In this document: in pieces, positions 42,463 to 50,457 of the stretch
Layout: each line of letters starts with the position of its first letter
Position numbering within the stretch: the stretch's first letter is position 1
Assembly (NCBI RefSeq): GCF_029028005.1
Contig: NZ_JAOTPO010000001.1
Span: forward strand, 310,001 to 374,000
Origin: Alkalihalobacterium chitinilyticum
Lineage (GTDB): Bacteria; Bacillota; Bacilli; Bacillales; Bacillaceae_F
Reading direction: 5' to 3'
DNA: 64,000 nucleotides
Made by a program: the position numbers and the translations under genes
The notes under the pieces: generated by a model
Database searches by the model: none
Seen by the model: the letters and a program-made list of their open reading frames with translations, nothing else
What the model was told of the DNA's origin: nothing

Positions 42463-42813
42463 TTATTGCACATGTACAAGTTCAACTGGCCCATGATCAT
42501 CGCAATGATCGCCGTGAACATGATGGAGACGACCATTAACTAAATAATCAAAGTGATCACCATGCGGGACAAGCTCATGCCCACAATCTTCTTCATGATT
42601 ACAACCACATGAAATCGGTTTACATTCTTGTGGATTTTCTTCACTCACTGGAATTGCACATTCAACCCAGTTTCCTTCCTCTTCATGATGCAAATGTCCA
42701 TTATGAACATAATCAATATGATCATCATGTCTTATTTTCGTATGCCCACATGCAATACTATGCTGATGGCTATGGTCTTCATGGTTATGATGATGCTTAC
42801 TCAAAGAAATCAC
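42463..42813 (-). CDS. His/Cys-rich protein with a duplicated CGH-H-DH-DY-G-LHH module
   Basis: 116 aa, about one quarter His. Two related modules are visible: residues ~22-43 (CGHTKIRHDDHIDYVHNGHLHH) and ~77-98 (CGHELVPHGDHFDYLVNGRLHH), both given here only as key residues C-G-H, H-x-DH-x-DY, N-G-x-L-HH. A CGCNHEEDC segment joins them. Such composition suggests a cytosolic zinc or other divalent metal buffer, often encoded near metal transporters. No Zur box was seen upstream here. AAAAGGAG precedes the ATG. Not recognised as a named family. Confidence 0.7.
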   Translation of the reverse strand: MISLSKHHHNHEDHSHQHSIACGHTKIRHDDHIDYVHNGHLHHEEEGNWVECAIPVSEENPQECKPISCGCNHEEDCGHELVPHGDHFDYLVNGRLHHVHGDHCDDHGPVELVHVQ

Positions 42814-42926
42814 TCCTTTTTAAACTTAGTTTTATTTTTTATTATGAAAGCGTCATCTATACTTCTTTATTAATTTTTTGTATATAAATGAGAACAAAGC
42901 ACAAAATATAGTTGAGGGTCAAATAT

Positions 42927-43010
42927 GGATTTGTAGCTCAATGGTAGAGCGGCCAGTCATTCCGAACTGAATAACTGAGCATTTAGTGGGTTCGATTCCC
43001 ACCAAATCCA
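42927..43010 (+). tRNA. Aberrant tRNA-like gene, Gly(TCC)-like with 8-nt anticodon loop and long variable region
   Basis: Acceptor GGATTTG / CAAATCC (7 bp), discriminator A, D arm GCTC-AATGGTA-GAGC and T arm GTGGG-TTCGATT-CCCAC are canonical. Between them 36 nt replace the usual ~23. CAGT / ACTG form a 4-bp anticodon stem around an 8-nt loop CATTCCGA, which holds TCC after a T (Gly-like). A 15-nt variable region follows. An alternative fold extends the stem as CAGT-c-ATTC / GAAT-a-ACTG with a 6-nt loop. CCA is not encoded (CCT follows), and a T-rich stretch comes next. It may be a functional non-canonical tRNA, a frameshift-suppressor type, or a pseudogene. The strong arms argue against a random match. 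Confidence 0.65.
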
Positions 43011-43035
43011 CCTCTTTTTTTATTAGTTAGAACCT

Positions 43036-43193
43036 TTAATCTTTCCCGTCATTGAGCCTTTTTTCACTACCTCTTTTATCATCACTTGCCTCCGGTACAA
43101 AACCAAATCCTGTTGAACTTAATTCCATTTTTTCATTGTTTCTTTTCTTGCTATTCATTTGATTTTCTTTTAATATGTTATTATTTTCCATAA
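43036..43193 (-). pseudogene. Possible frameshifted small ORF
   Basis: An ATG with GGAG 6 nt upstream opens a frame (MENNNILKENQ...) that stops after about 24 codons, right after A-rich tracts. The adjacent frame continues in a sensible protein-like way (MELSSTGFGFVPEAS ... NDGKD) to a stop at 43036. A single-base indel in the A tract would join them into a ~52-aa protein. It lies after csgA on the same strand. Low confidence. Confidence 0.3.
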
Positions 43194-43241
43194 ACTTCTC
43201 CATCCTTTGATTTTTTGAGAGTAATCTAACTATTATCTACA

Positions 43242-43493
43242 TTAAAATAGTTGTTCAAATACTTCATTTAATTGTTTGGTGCGTTCCTCATCTTGCTCCT
43301 CTTTCGCATGTTTGATTTCTTGCTTTAAAATGATATCAAGTACTTTCATCTCTTCTTCAGCTAACCCATCAACAAACTCTTTTTCAGTTGTATAATTATT
43401 TTCCTCTAATCGATTGTAAACTCCTTGGCAAATTGGATGATCCTCTATGTAATTAGAAAGTGCCTCTCTTAAATATCCAAGTGACTGATCCAA
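43242..43493 (-). CDS. csgA: Sigma-G-dependent sporulation protein CsgA
   Basis: 83 aa from a TTG (43493) with AAGGGTG 6 nt upstream. This matches the ~82-aa size and start region (DQSLGYLREALSNYIED) of B. subtilis CsgA, while a longer frame from 43571 would run through the promoter. The C-terminus (EIKHAKEEQDEERTKQLNEVFE) also follows the CsgA pattern. The protein is predicted helical and acid-soluble, and is made in the forespore. A sigma-G-like promoter (GTATA, 17 nt, CAATCTA) is placed just upstream. Confidence 0.78.
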   Translation of the reverse strand: MDQSLGYLREALSNYIEDHPICQGVYNRLEENNYTTEKEFVDGLAEEEMKVLDIILKQEIKHAKEEQDEERTKQLNEVFEQLF

Positions 43494-43537
43494 TTCAAAC
43501 ACCCTTTCTCTAATAACGTTTATTTTACTTACTAAAT

Positions 43538-43566
43538 TAGATTGTGTTATGGGGTAAAATTTATAC
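43538..43566 (-). promoter_or_regulatory. Sigma-G-like promoter for csgA
   Basis: On the minus strand TGTATA (-35, ending 43562), 17 nt, CAATCTA (-10, 43544-43538), close to the TGNATA / CATACTA consensus. Confidence 0.6.
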
Positions 43567-43576
43567 ATCAAATGAA

Positions 43577-43603
43577 AAAGACGCCTATTTAATAGGCGTC
43601 TTT
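43577..43603 (-). terminator. Terminator of the TRAP/thiolase operon
   Basis: AAAGACGCCTATT / ATAGGCGTCTTT nearly uninterrupted, with T run on the minus strand, just after the thiolase stop. Confidence 0.88.
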
Positions 43604-43610
43604 ATTCTAC

Positions 43611-44798
43611 TTACACATTCTCATTTTCAATAACAACAGCAATACCTTGACCGCCGCCAATACAAAGACTGGCAACCCCATATCTAAGGCCGTTTCTTCT
43701 TAATTCATTAGCAAGTGATAGTACGATACGTGATCCACTTGCACCGACTGGATGCCCGAGTGCTATTGCTCCACCGTGTACATTTGTTTTATTGCGATCA
43801 AGTCCTAATTCTTTTTCAACAGCTAAGTATTGAGCCGCAAATGCTTCATTAATTTCAATACGGTCCATTTGCTCAAGAGTTAGTTCAGCACGTTGAAGTG
43901 CTTGTTGTATGGCTGGAACTGGACCAATACCCATAATACTTGGATCTACGCCAGCTATTCCCCAGGAAACTATTTTAGCTAACGGTTTTTGATTACGTTT
44001 TTTCACTTCCGCTTCACTGGATAAAATTAAAGAAGCAGCACCGTCATTGATTCCGCTTGCATTACCAGCAGTCACTGTACCATCCTTTCTAAAAGAAGGC
44101 TTTAACGCAGCAAGCTTTTCAAATGTCATATCTTTTTTTACATGCTCATCTTCAAGAATTTGTTTACTTCCACCTCTTGAAGAAACTTCTACAGCCGTTA
44201 TTTCTTCAGCAAAAATGCCCGATTGGATTGCTTCTGTTGCTCTTTGTTGGCTGAGCAAAGCAAATTCATCTTGTTCTTCCCTAGAAATCTCGTATTTTTC
44301 TGCTAGATTTTCAGCTGTTATTCCCATACCAATACCAGTATACTGATCTGTAAGTGTATTTAATAACATATCTTCAAACTGGAAACTTCCATACTTAACA
44401 CCTGAAAAGCGACTTGTGAAATTAGAGTGAGGCGACATTGTCATATTTTCAGCCCCGCCAACTAATGCTAAGTTGGATTCACCTAAACGAATGCTTTGAG
44501 CAGCAGAAATGATTGATTGCATACCAGATCCGCAAAGACGATTTACGGTTAATGCCGGGGTTTCCATTGGCACATCTGCCTTTAAAGCAATATGGCGGGC
44601 TAAATAGGCAGCATTCGTCGAACTGTGAATAACATTTCCATAAACCACTTGATCAATATCTTTACCTTCCACTTCTGCACGTTTCAAGGCCTCTACTGCA
44701 GTTACAGTTCCTAATTCAGTAGCGTTAACAGATTGAAAAGAACCCCCGAAAGCTGTAAATGCTGTTCGTGCACCATCTAAAATGTAAATATTGTTCAT
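43611..44798 (-). CDS. Acetyl-CoA acyltransferase / thiolase
   Basis: 395 aa. The acyl-accepting Cys lies in NRLCGSGMQS (~84-93). NEAFAAQYLAVE, GGAIALGHPVGASG and the second Cys in SLCIGGGQGIA complete the thiolase active site. It catalyses thiolytic cleavage of 3-ketoacyl-CoA (or the reverse condensation). It is last in a catabolic gene block with a TRAP transporter, acyl-CoA ligase and acyl-CoA dehydrogenase, so degradation is the likely direction. GGAGG precedes the ATG. Confidence 0.92.
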   Translation of the reverse strand: MNNIYILDGARTAFTAFGGSFQSVNATELGTVTAVEALKRAEVEGKDIDQVVYGNVIHSSTNAAYLARHIALKADVPMETPALTVNRLCGSGMQSIISAAQSIRLGESNLALVGGAENMTMSPHSNFTSRFSGVKYGSFQFEDMLLNTLTDQYTGIGMGITAENLAEKYEISREEQDEFALLSQQRATEAIQSGIFAEEITAVEVSSRGGSKQILEDEHVKKDMTFEKLAALKPSFRKDGTVTAGNASGINDGAASLILSSEAEVKKRNQKPLAKIVSWGIAGVDPSIMGIGPVPAIQQALQRAELTLEQMDRIEINEAFAAQYLAVEKELGLDRNKTNVHGGAIALGHPVGASGSRIVLSLANELRRNGLRYGVASLCIGGGQGIAVVIENENV

Positions 44799-44895
44799 AT
44801 TATGTCCTCCAAACGATGTATAGATAATTCTTTTTATTCCAATTTACTAAATTCTATAACTCCCTCCAAAAATCCTACCAATATTTAAATATAAT

Positions 44896-45408
44896 CTAAT
44901 TGGTCCTCTTGTTATTAATTAGGGGTTTGATAGCTGATAGAAGAACTTCTAATACTATTAAACCAAAACCAATAGGTATTAAAAAGTAGACTGGATAAAC
45001 GGGTGTTAATTTTCCACCGACAGCAACGGCCATTTGATCACCGACACCAGCCATCGCAAATTTCCACCCATAGATTGTTAATAAAGTGAAAATAACGACC
45101 TCAATGATAATGATTAACCATTTAGAAATCTTTTGGAAGCTCTGGGGTGCTTTTTCAACTAATTCACCTAATCTCGGTAAAACGCCTGAACTATACGTAT
45201 AAGCTAGTGCAGGGAAAATGGCCATTGGCATCAAGAAAAATTGTACAATTTCATAAGTACCTGATATTGGAGATGTGAAAATATTTCGCATAAATACATC
45301 CGCTACAATAAGAAACATCATGATAACTACAGCAATTCCTCCTGTATAAACCCCGATTAACTTTAATCTTTCATTAATATTTACTATTTTTTCAAAGACT
45401 CCGCTCAT
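44896..45408 (-). CDS. dctQ: TRAP transporter small permease (DctQ)
   Basis: 170 aa with four hydrophobic helices, the DctQ size and topology, from the ATG with AGGTG 6 nt upstream (an in-frame GTG 9 nt earlier lies in the ribosome binding site). VFMRNIFTSPISGTYEIVQFF (~35-55, split by position) carries the conserved R-x-x-x-x-P-x-x-x-x-E-x-x-x pattern of DctQ proteins. It supports the large permease in proton- or sodium-driven uptake. Gene order is dctP-dctM-dctQ on the minus strand. Confidence 0.88.
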   Translation of the reverse strand: MSGVFEKIVNINERLKLIGVYTGGIAVVIMMFLIVADVFMRNIFTSPISGTYEIVQFFLMPMAIFPALAYTYSSGVLPRLGELVEKAPQSFQKISKWLIIIIEVVIFTLLTIYGWKFAMAGVGDQMAVAVGGKLTPVYPVYFLIPIGFGLIVLEVLLSAIKPLINNKRTN

Positions 45409-45442
45409 CTCTATCACCTACTTTCTAATTATAATAGCTTTA

Positions 45443-46753
45443 TTACCTCATTGTTTGCGGTAGCCATGTTGCTAATTGCGGGAAGGCAATTAGTAGTCCA
45501 CCGACTACTACAGCGGCAACGACGGCAAAAATTAATGATGTTCGGAAAAGTTTTTCAATTGGGATCTTTGTTACGCCTCCTACTGCATAAACACTTATAC
45601 CAACAGGCGGTGTGATAAGGCCTAGCGTACAAATAACAGAAACTAATATACCAAACCAAATCAGATCAATGTTCGCTGCCGTTAATATTGGCAACAAAAC
45701 AGGTACAGTCATTAAGATAACTGCTACTCCCTCAATAAACATAAATAAGAAGAAGTAAATTAACATTATAATGATTAATAATAGGACTGGATAATCCATT
45801 AATGGTCCTAACATATCAATAATTTTCCTAGGAAGAAGTGACAATGAAATAAACCGGCCGAATAGAGATGCCCCTATAACTATTATCATTGCCATTACCG
45901 TTACTTTGGTTGTTTCAATAAGGGAGCTTGTAATAAAACTTTTGTTCACTTTTCCTAACACGAGAGCTACGATTAAACTGATAAATGCACCTACAGCACC
46001 TGCTTCTGTTGGTGTAAACTTCCCTGTATAAATACCACCGAAAATCGAAAAAATGATTAAAGCTCCAGCAATAATGATGATGACATAGCGACTGACAGGT
46101 GTTTCATGTTCTTCAACATCTGGTGTAGGCAGGGTCATCTTACCTTTATAAATCCTTAGATAAACGATAGTAACTGCAGAAAAAACGACCATCATGAGGA
46201 CTCCTGGAATAAAAGCTGCAACAAACAATTGGCCGATTGATATTTGCACAGTCACACCATAAATAATTAAAATTACACTCGGAGGGATGATTGCTGAAAG
46301 CGATCCAGCTGAAGCTGCTAAAGCACCAGCAAGCCCGTCTGGATATCCTCTCCTTTTCAATTCTGGAACTGCAACTTGACCTAGTGATGCGGCCGTTGCT
46401 GTACCAGACCCAGAAACAGCACCGAGAATTCCTCCTAAAAATACCGTTAATACACCTAGTAAACTAGTTTTCCCTTTTGAAAGCTTAAATACAAGATTAT
46501 AAAAATCTTTGACAATTCCAGCTTGCATAATGAACTGTGCCATTAAAATGTAAAGAGGAATAGTCGTCAAAGCATAGCTTGCAGCACGATTATATGGTTC
46601 ACTTTGTAAAAATCCATTGAGTAAAGGCATTCCGCCCAATATATAAATACCTATAATACCTGATGTTAAAAGTAGAGAACTAATGTATTGCCCTGTTAGT
46701 AATAAAAACAAAAACACGATAACGACAACAATAATTGCAATATTTTCGACCAT
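45443..46753 (-). CDS. dctM: TRAP transporter large permease (DctM)
   Basis: 436 aa with about 12 helices. The DctM hallmark GSGTATAASLGQVAVPELKRRGY (about 115-137, split) and SLSAIIPPSVILIIYG are present, as is the C-terminal GLITPPVGISVYAVGG. It is the main membrane subunit of a secondary high-affinity transporter for an organic acid. A strong hairpin separates it from the upstream binding-protein gene. Confidence 0.92.
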   Translation of the reverse strand: MVENIAIIVVVIVFLFLLLTGQYISSLLLTSGIIGIYILGGMPLLNGFLQSEPYNRAASYALTTIPLYILMAQFIMQAGIVKDFYNLVFKLSKGKTSLLGVLTVFLGGILGAVSGSGTATAASLGQVAVPELKRRGYPDGLAGALAASAGSLSAIIPPSVILIIYGVTVQISIGQLFVAAFIPGVLMMVVFSAVTIVYLRIYKGKMTLPTPDVEEHETPVSRYVIIIIAGALIIFSIFGGIYTGKFTPTEAGAVGAFISLIVALVLGKVNKSFITSSLIETTKVTVMAMIIVIGASLFGRFISLSLLPRKIIDMLGPLMDYPVLLLIIIMLIYFFLFMFIEGVAVILMTVPVLLPILTAANIDLIWFGILVSVICTLGLITPPVGISVYAVGGVTKIPIEKLFRTSLIFAVVAAVVVGGLLIAFPQLATWLPQTMR

Positions 46754-46790
46754 TCCTTCACCTCACTATCGTATAAACACTGAATTTTAA

Positions 46791-46822
46791 TGATAGGGAG
46801 CTGAAAAGCCAGCTCCCTATCA
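46791..46822 (-). terminator. Hairpin between dctP and dctM
   Basis: TGATAGGGAGCTG / CAGCTCCCTATCA, 13 bp perfect, 6-nt loop, weak T content after it. Probably a partial terminator or 3'-stabiliser that favours binding-protein mRNA. Confidence 0.7.
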
Positions 46823-46829
46823 CTTAAGA

Positions 46830-48014
46830 TTACTCCATATCCATGATTTCTTGAGGTAAAACCCCACCTGCTTCAACGATCATATCTCTCCATAGAAGAG
46901 CCATCTCTTTCCCTGCATGACCTTGGCCTTCTAAGTTCTCAATCCATTCAACCCAAGTGTCAACGATAGCTTGACTTATAAACTCTCTTAATTCTGGATC
47001 GAGATCATTAAGGTGCGTAAATTCTCCACCTTTTTCCATTGTAGAATCTCTATTCTCATCAGTTTCATCCCTCGTTAAACTTGCACCATCAAAGATAATT
47101 TCATCTGCTGCTGCCTTAAATTTTTCTTGAACGTCAGCAGGTAATTTATCCCAAGTTTCTTGTGTCATTGCAGTATGACCAACAAAGTGGCCAAAGTTAG
47201 CCCCTTCCACTGCATGTTTAATTAATTCATCAAAACCAAATGCTTTCCAGTCTGGAATATTGTAGAAAAATCCGTCTAATGCGTTACGGCTTAACGCATC
47301 ATACGCATCCGTAATTGGCATTGAAATTGCTGTGATTCCTAAATTATCAGCTAAGATCTCATGTACACGCGAAGCTGTTCTAAGTCGAATCGCTTCTGAA
47401 AAATCAGATACACTTTCGATCTTTTGTCTTGTCGTTCCTAAAACATATGGTTCTGTTAGCGGGTTAGCAAAAGCAACTAAACCTTTATCAGCAAACTCTA
47501 TCTCATAATACGTTTTGCCATCTTTTAATTCACGATCGCTCTTCATCATATTTTGCATTGCTGTCGAGGCAATTACTGCATCTGATTCAAGCAATGGGAG
47601 CATTGTAACCTCTGAATATGGAAAACGTTGAGGATCATAAGGTGCCATGAATGTTAACGCAATGTCAATGGTTCCTTGACGAAGAGCATCAAATTCCGTA
47701 CCTAAAGGAACAAGTTCTCCTGAAGTAAATGCTTCAAAGCTAATAGCACCATTTGTTTCACTATCAATTCGTTCCATCAAAGGTGTGAAAAATCCGCGAT
47801 CCCAAAAGTGTTTAGCTGTTACTCCAGAGGAAGCTCTTAATCGCATTTCTTCAATAGCCTCGGTTTTATCTCCCCCACCATCATTACTTTCTGACGGAGC
47901 CGATGCACCTTCATTACTTCCTCCACACGCGACAAGTCCTAATGCCATTGTTGCAGCGACTGCAGCACCAACGACTGGTTTCATCAGGTTTTTCATTCTT
48001 TTCATTTTTTTCAT
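46830..48014 (-). CDS. dctP: TRAP transporter substrate-binding lipoprotein (DctP)
   Basis: 394 aa. A lipoprotein signal (MKPVVGAAVAATMALGLVACGG; lipobox LVAC, Cys ~30) precedes the DctP fold. The family Arg-containing ligand region is visible around RLRTASRVHE, with VGHTAMTQETWDKLP and TPLMERIDSETNG. The substrate cannot be read from sequence. The adjacent CoA ligase, acyl-CoA dehydrogenase and thiolase suggest a carboxylate that is activated and beta-oxidised. GTGGGGG is its ribosome binding site. Confidence 0.9.
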   Translation of the reverse strand: MKKMKRMKNLMKPVVGAAVAATMALGLVACGGSNEGASAPSESNDGGGDKTEAIEEMRLRASSGVTAKHFWDRGFFTPLMERIDSETNGAISFEAFTSGELVPLGTEFDALRQGTIDIALTFMAPYDPQRFPYSEVTMLPLLESDAVIASTAMQNMMKSDRELKDGKTYYEIEFADKGLVAFANPLTEPYVLGTTRQKIESVSDFSEAIRLRTASRVHEILADNLGITAISMPITDAYDALSRNALDGFFYNIPDWKAFGFDELIKHAVEGANFGHFVGHTAMTQETWDKLPADVQEKFKAAADEIIFDGASLTRDETDENRDSTMEKGGEFTHLNDLDPELREFISQAIVDTWVEWIENLEGQGHAGKEMALLWRDMIVEAGGVLPQEIMDME

Positions 48015-48100
48015 CTTATTACCCCCACATGTTTTTAATTTATATATTTGACAGATAACAAACCAAAAGAAATTGATATAGAATAAACGATCAACCTATT

Positions 48101-49618
48101 CTAAATTGTCTCTGTCGAACTTCTTAATTCTGTTTTCAACACTTTTCCACTAGCATTTCTAGGAAGCTCTTCAACAAATTCAATCTCTTGAGGTACTTTA
48201 TATTTAGCTAATCGATTTTGACAATATTGTAAAATGGTAGTTTCATCTATCTGCATACCTTTTTTCGTGGCTACGTAGGCTTTAGGAACTTCACCTAAAA
48301 CTTCATGTGGTACCCCGATAATAGCAGCTTCCAAAATTTCAGGAATTTCATAGAGAACTTCCTCAATTTCAACAGGATAAATATTTTCGCCGCCACGAAT
48401 GATCATATCTTTCTTTCGATCTACGATATAGAGCAATCCATCTTCATCTAAGCGACCAAGATCACCGCTATAAAGCCATCCATTTTTAATTGTGTCTCTA
48501 GTTGCCTCTTCATTTTTTAGATAACCCTTCATCACATGTGGACCTTTTACAATGATCTCCCCAACTTTTCCAACAGGTAGATCTTCTCCAGATTCATCAA
48601 CAACTCTAACCTCACATTGCGGTAATGCTTCACCCACTGATCCTATCTTACTTAAAGCATGTTCATCTTTTAATGTAGTAGCACCTGGAGAATTTTCCGT
48701 TTGTCCATAAATGTTTTGTACTTGAACCTTTGGAAAAATATCCTTTACTCGTTTAATTAATTCGTACGGCATAGGAGCAGCACCGTAAGTAAGGAGTCGT
48801 AGATTTGGTAATGATGCTTCTTGTAAACTCGGTGTTGTTAAGAGAATACTGTACATAGCTGGAACACCAAAGAATATCGTAATGTTTTCTTTCTCCATCG
48901 TTTTTATCGTTTGTTCTGGAGAAAATCCCTCCTCAATGACAACAGCTCCTCCTGCATATATCGTTGGTATTGAAAACACATGAGCTGCAGCACAATGGAA
49001 AAGTGGAGCAACAATTTGCATGCGGTCCTTATTCGTTATTTCCATCGATTCCTTATGAATTTGCGCAATAGATAAAACATTTCTGTTCGTTAACATTACA
49101 CCTTTTGGTCTTCCGGTTGTTCCAGATGTGTAAAAGATTACAGAAGTATCATCATCTTCTCGTGAAACTTCACTTACTGGTCGATCTGGTCCATCAATAA
49201 TATCCTCTAAGCGATTTGAAGTGTTTTCATAACCTGTTGTAAGAGTATCCTGGATGACTGGTAAGTTAGGTAAAATCTCATGAACTGTCGCTTCAAATCG
49301 TTGATCATATATAATTCCTTTAGCTTCTGAATGGTTTAAGATATATTCGATTTCCCTTGGAGCCAGTTTGGTATTGATTGGTAATACTGCAAATCCCCCG
49401 ATCTGACACGCATAATAGGAAGTTAAAAAATAGTCTGAGTTAGGTAGGACTAGCGCAACAATATCCTCCTTACCATATCCTAATTGCTTAAAATACCCTG
49501 CAAGCCTTTCTGCTTGTTTATAAAATTGCTGATAAGTAGTTTCTCTCCCTAAATACGATGAAATAATTGCATTTGGTTGACGTTCTACCATCTCTTTTAA
49601 CTGCTCTGCAATAAACAT
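48101..49618 (-). CDS. AMP-dependent acyl-CoA ligase/synthetase
   Basis: 505 aa of the ANL superfamily. The P-loop-like YTSGTTGRPKGVM (~166-178), YGQTENSPG (~312-320), WLYSGDLGRLDEDGL and the C-terminal hinge and Lys motif (DRKKDMIIRGGENIYP; PRNASGKVLK) are intact. It activates a carboxylic acid to its CoA thioester via the acyl-AMP. It has its own leader with a cre-like site, upstream of dctP. The family resembles medium/long-chain and aryl-acid ligases; the specificity is open. Confidence 0.9.
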   Translation of the reverse strand: MFIAEQLKEMVERQPNAIISSYLGRETTYQQFYKQAERLAGYFKQLGYGKEDIVALVLPNSDYFLTSYYACQIGGFAVLPINTKLAPREIEYILNHSEAKGIIYDQRFEATVHEILPNLPVIQDTLTTGYENTSNRLEDIIDGPDRPVSEVSREDDDTSVIFYTSGTTGRPKGVMLTNRNVLSIAQIHKESMEITNKDRMQIVAPLFHCAAAHVFSIPTIYAGGAVVIEEGFSPEQTIKTMEKENITIFFGVPAMYSILLTTPSLQEASLPNLRLLTYGAAPMPYELIKRVKDIFPKVQVQNIYGQTENSPGATTLKDEHALSKIGSVGEALPQCEVRVVDESGEDLPVGKVGEIIVKGPHVMKGYLKNEEATRDTIKNGWLYSGDLGRLDEDGLLYIVDRKKDMIIRGGENIYPVEIEEVLYEIPEILEAAIIGVPHEVLGEVPKAYVATKKGMQIDETTILQYCQNRLAKYKVPQEIEFVEELPRNASGKVLKTELRSSTETI

Positions 49619-49650
49619 GAATTAATTCCCCTTTCAAGCCTTAAATAATT

Positions 49651-49664
49651 TGTAAGCGCTTAAC
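49651..49664 (-). promoter_or_regulatory. cre-like CcpA site
   Basis: TGTAAGCGCTTAAC matches 12 of 14 positions of the B. subtilis cre consensus TGWAARCGYTWNCW, 33 nt before the ligase ATG. Carbon catabolite repression of the catabolic genes is likely. Confidence 0.6.
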
Positions 49665-49839
49665 TTTTTAAGTAGAAGAAGTACTCTAAATTCTGAATAA
49701 TCAGAACTATTATGAAATAAGTTCCCCTTCAGGACCTAAACCTAATATTAGCTGAACAAAAATTAGTAAGCATCACCCGAAAGTGTGAAAAGTCGCATTA
49801 TCTAATGCCTATAAAATTTATTCTTAAAGTAACTGCTAC

Positions 49840-50424
49840 TTATTTAAGTAGTTTTAATAAATAGTCCGAATAAATATCTACAATCTCTTTTTTACTTTTC
49901 TTACCTTCTGGTAAATACCATTGTTGAATCCAATTCAATGCCCCTAATATCATCATTCTCGCCATCTTTATTTCGGTAATTTTAAATTCACCGTTGTCTA
50001 TTCCTTGTTGAATTATTTCGTCAAAAATATTAGCATACTTTTGACGCTTATCAAGTATAGGAGCAAGGCGCTTTTCTGTAAAAGTATGTTGTGGTTTAAT
50101 AATCATATTAAATGTCTCTTTTTCTGCAATTACAAACTCAACATGAACTTCCACAGCTTTTTTAAATTTATCTGTAGATGAGATATTACTCTTTAAATAA
50201 TCCTCTAATGTTTTAATTGCTGAGGATAAAATTAAGTCATGGCAATGATAGACTAGGTCATCTTTGTTTTCAAAATAGTAGTATAACGCTCCTTTTGTCA
50301 TTAGTAACTCTGCTGCTATGTCTTCCATTGTTGCCCCGTGATAGCCTTTTTTGGAAACTATTTTTGCTGCAGAGCGAATGATATCTTCTTTTTTCTTGGC
50401 TGTTTTTATTTCTTTAAACCCCAT
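49840..50424 (-). CDS. TetR family transcriptional regulator
   Basis: 194 aa. The N-terminal helix-turn-helix (IIRSAAKIVSKKGYHGATMEDIAAEL then TKGALYYYFENKDDLVYH, about 14-60, split) is a textbook TetR DNA-binding domain, and the helical ligand domain is of the fatty-acid-regulator type (FadR/YsiA-like). It lies between the acyl-CoA dehydrogenase and the ligase genes, so it probably senses an acyl-CoA intermediate and represses this block. The effector is unknown. AAAGGAG precedes the ATG. Confidence 0.88.
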   Translation of the reverse strand: MGFKEIKTAKKKEDIIRSAAKIVSKKGYHGATMEDIAAELLMTKGALYYYFENKDDLVYHCHDLILSSAIKTLEDYLKSNISSTDKFKKAVEVHVEFVIAEKETFNMIIKPQHTFTEKRLAPILDKRQKYANIFDEIIQQGIDNGEFKITEIKMARMMILGALNWIQQWYLPEGKKSKKEIVDIYSDYLLKLLK

Positions 50425-50457
50425 TTAGTGCTCCTTTATACTTTATAGTTTCACTAT

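Noticed and set aside
42609-42887. Plus-strand His/Met-rich frames opposite the His-rich protein
   Set aside because: Antisense shadows created by the CAT/ATG symmetry of His codons.
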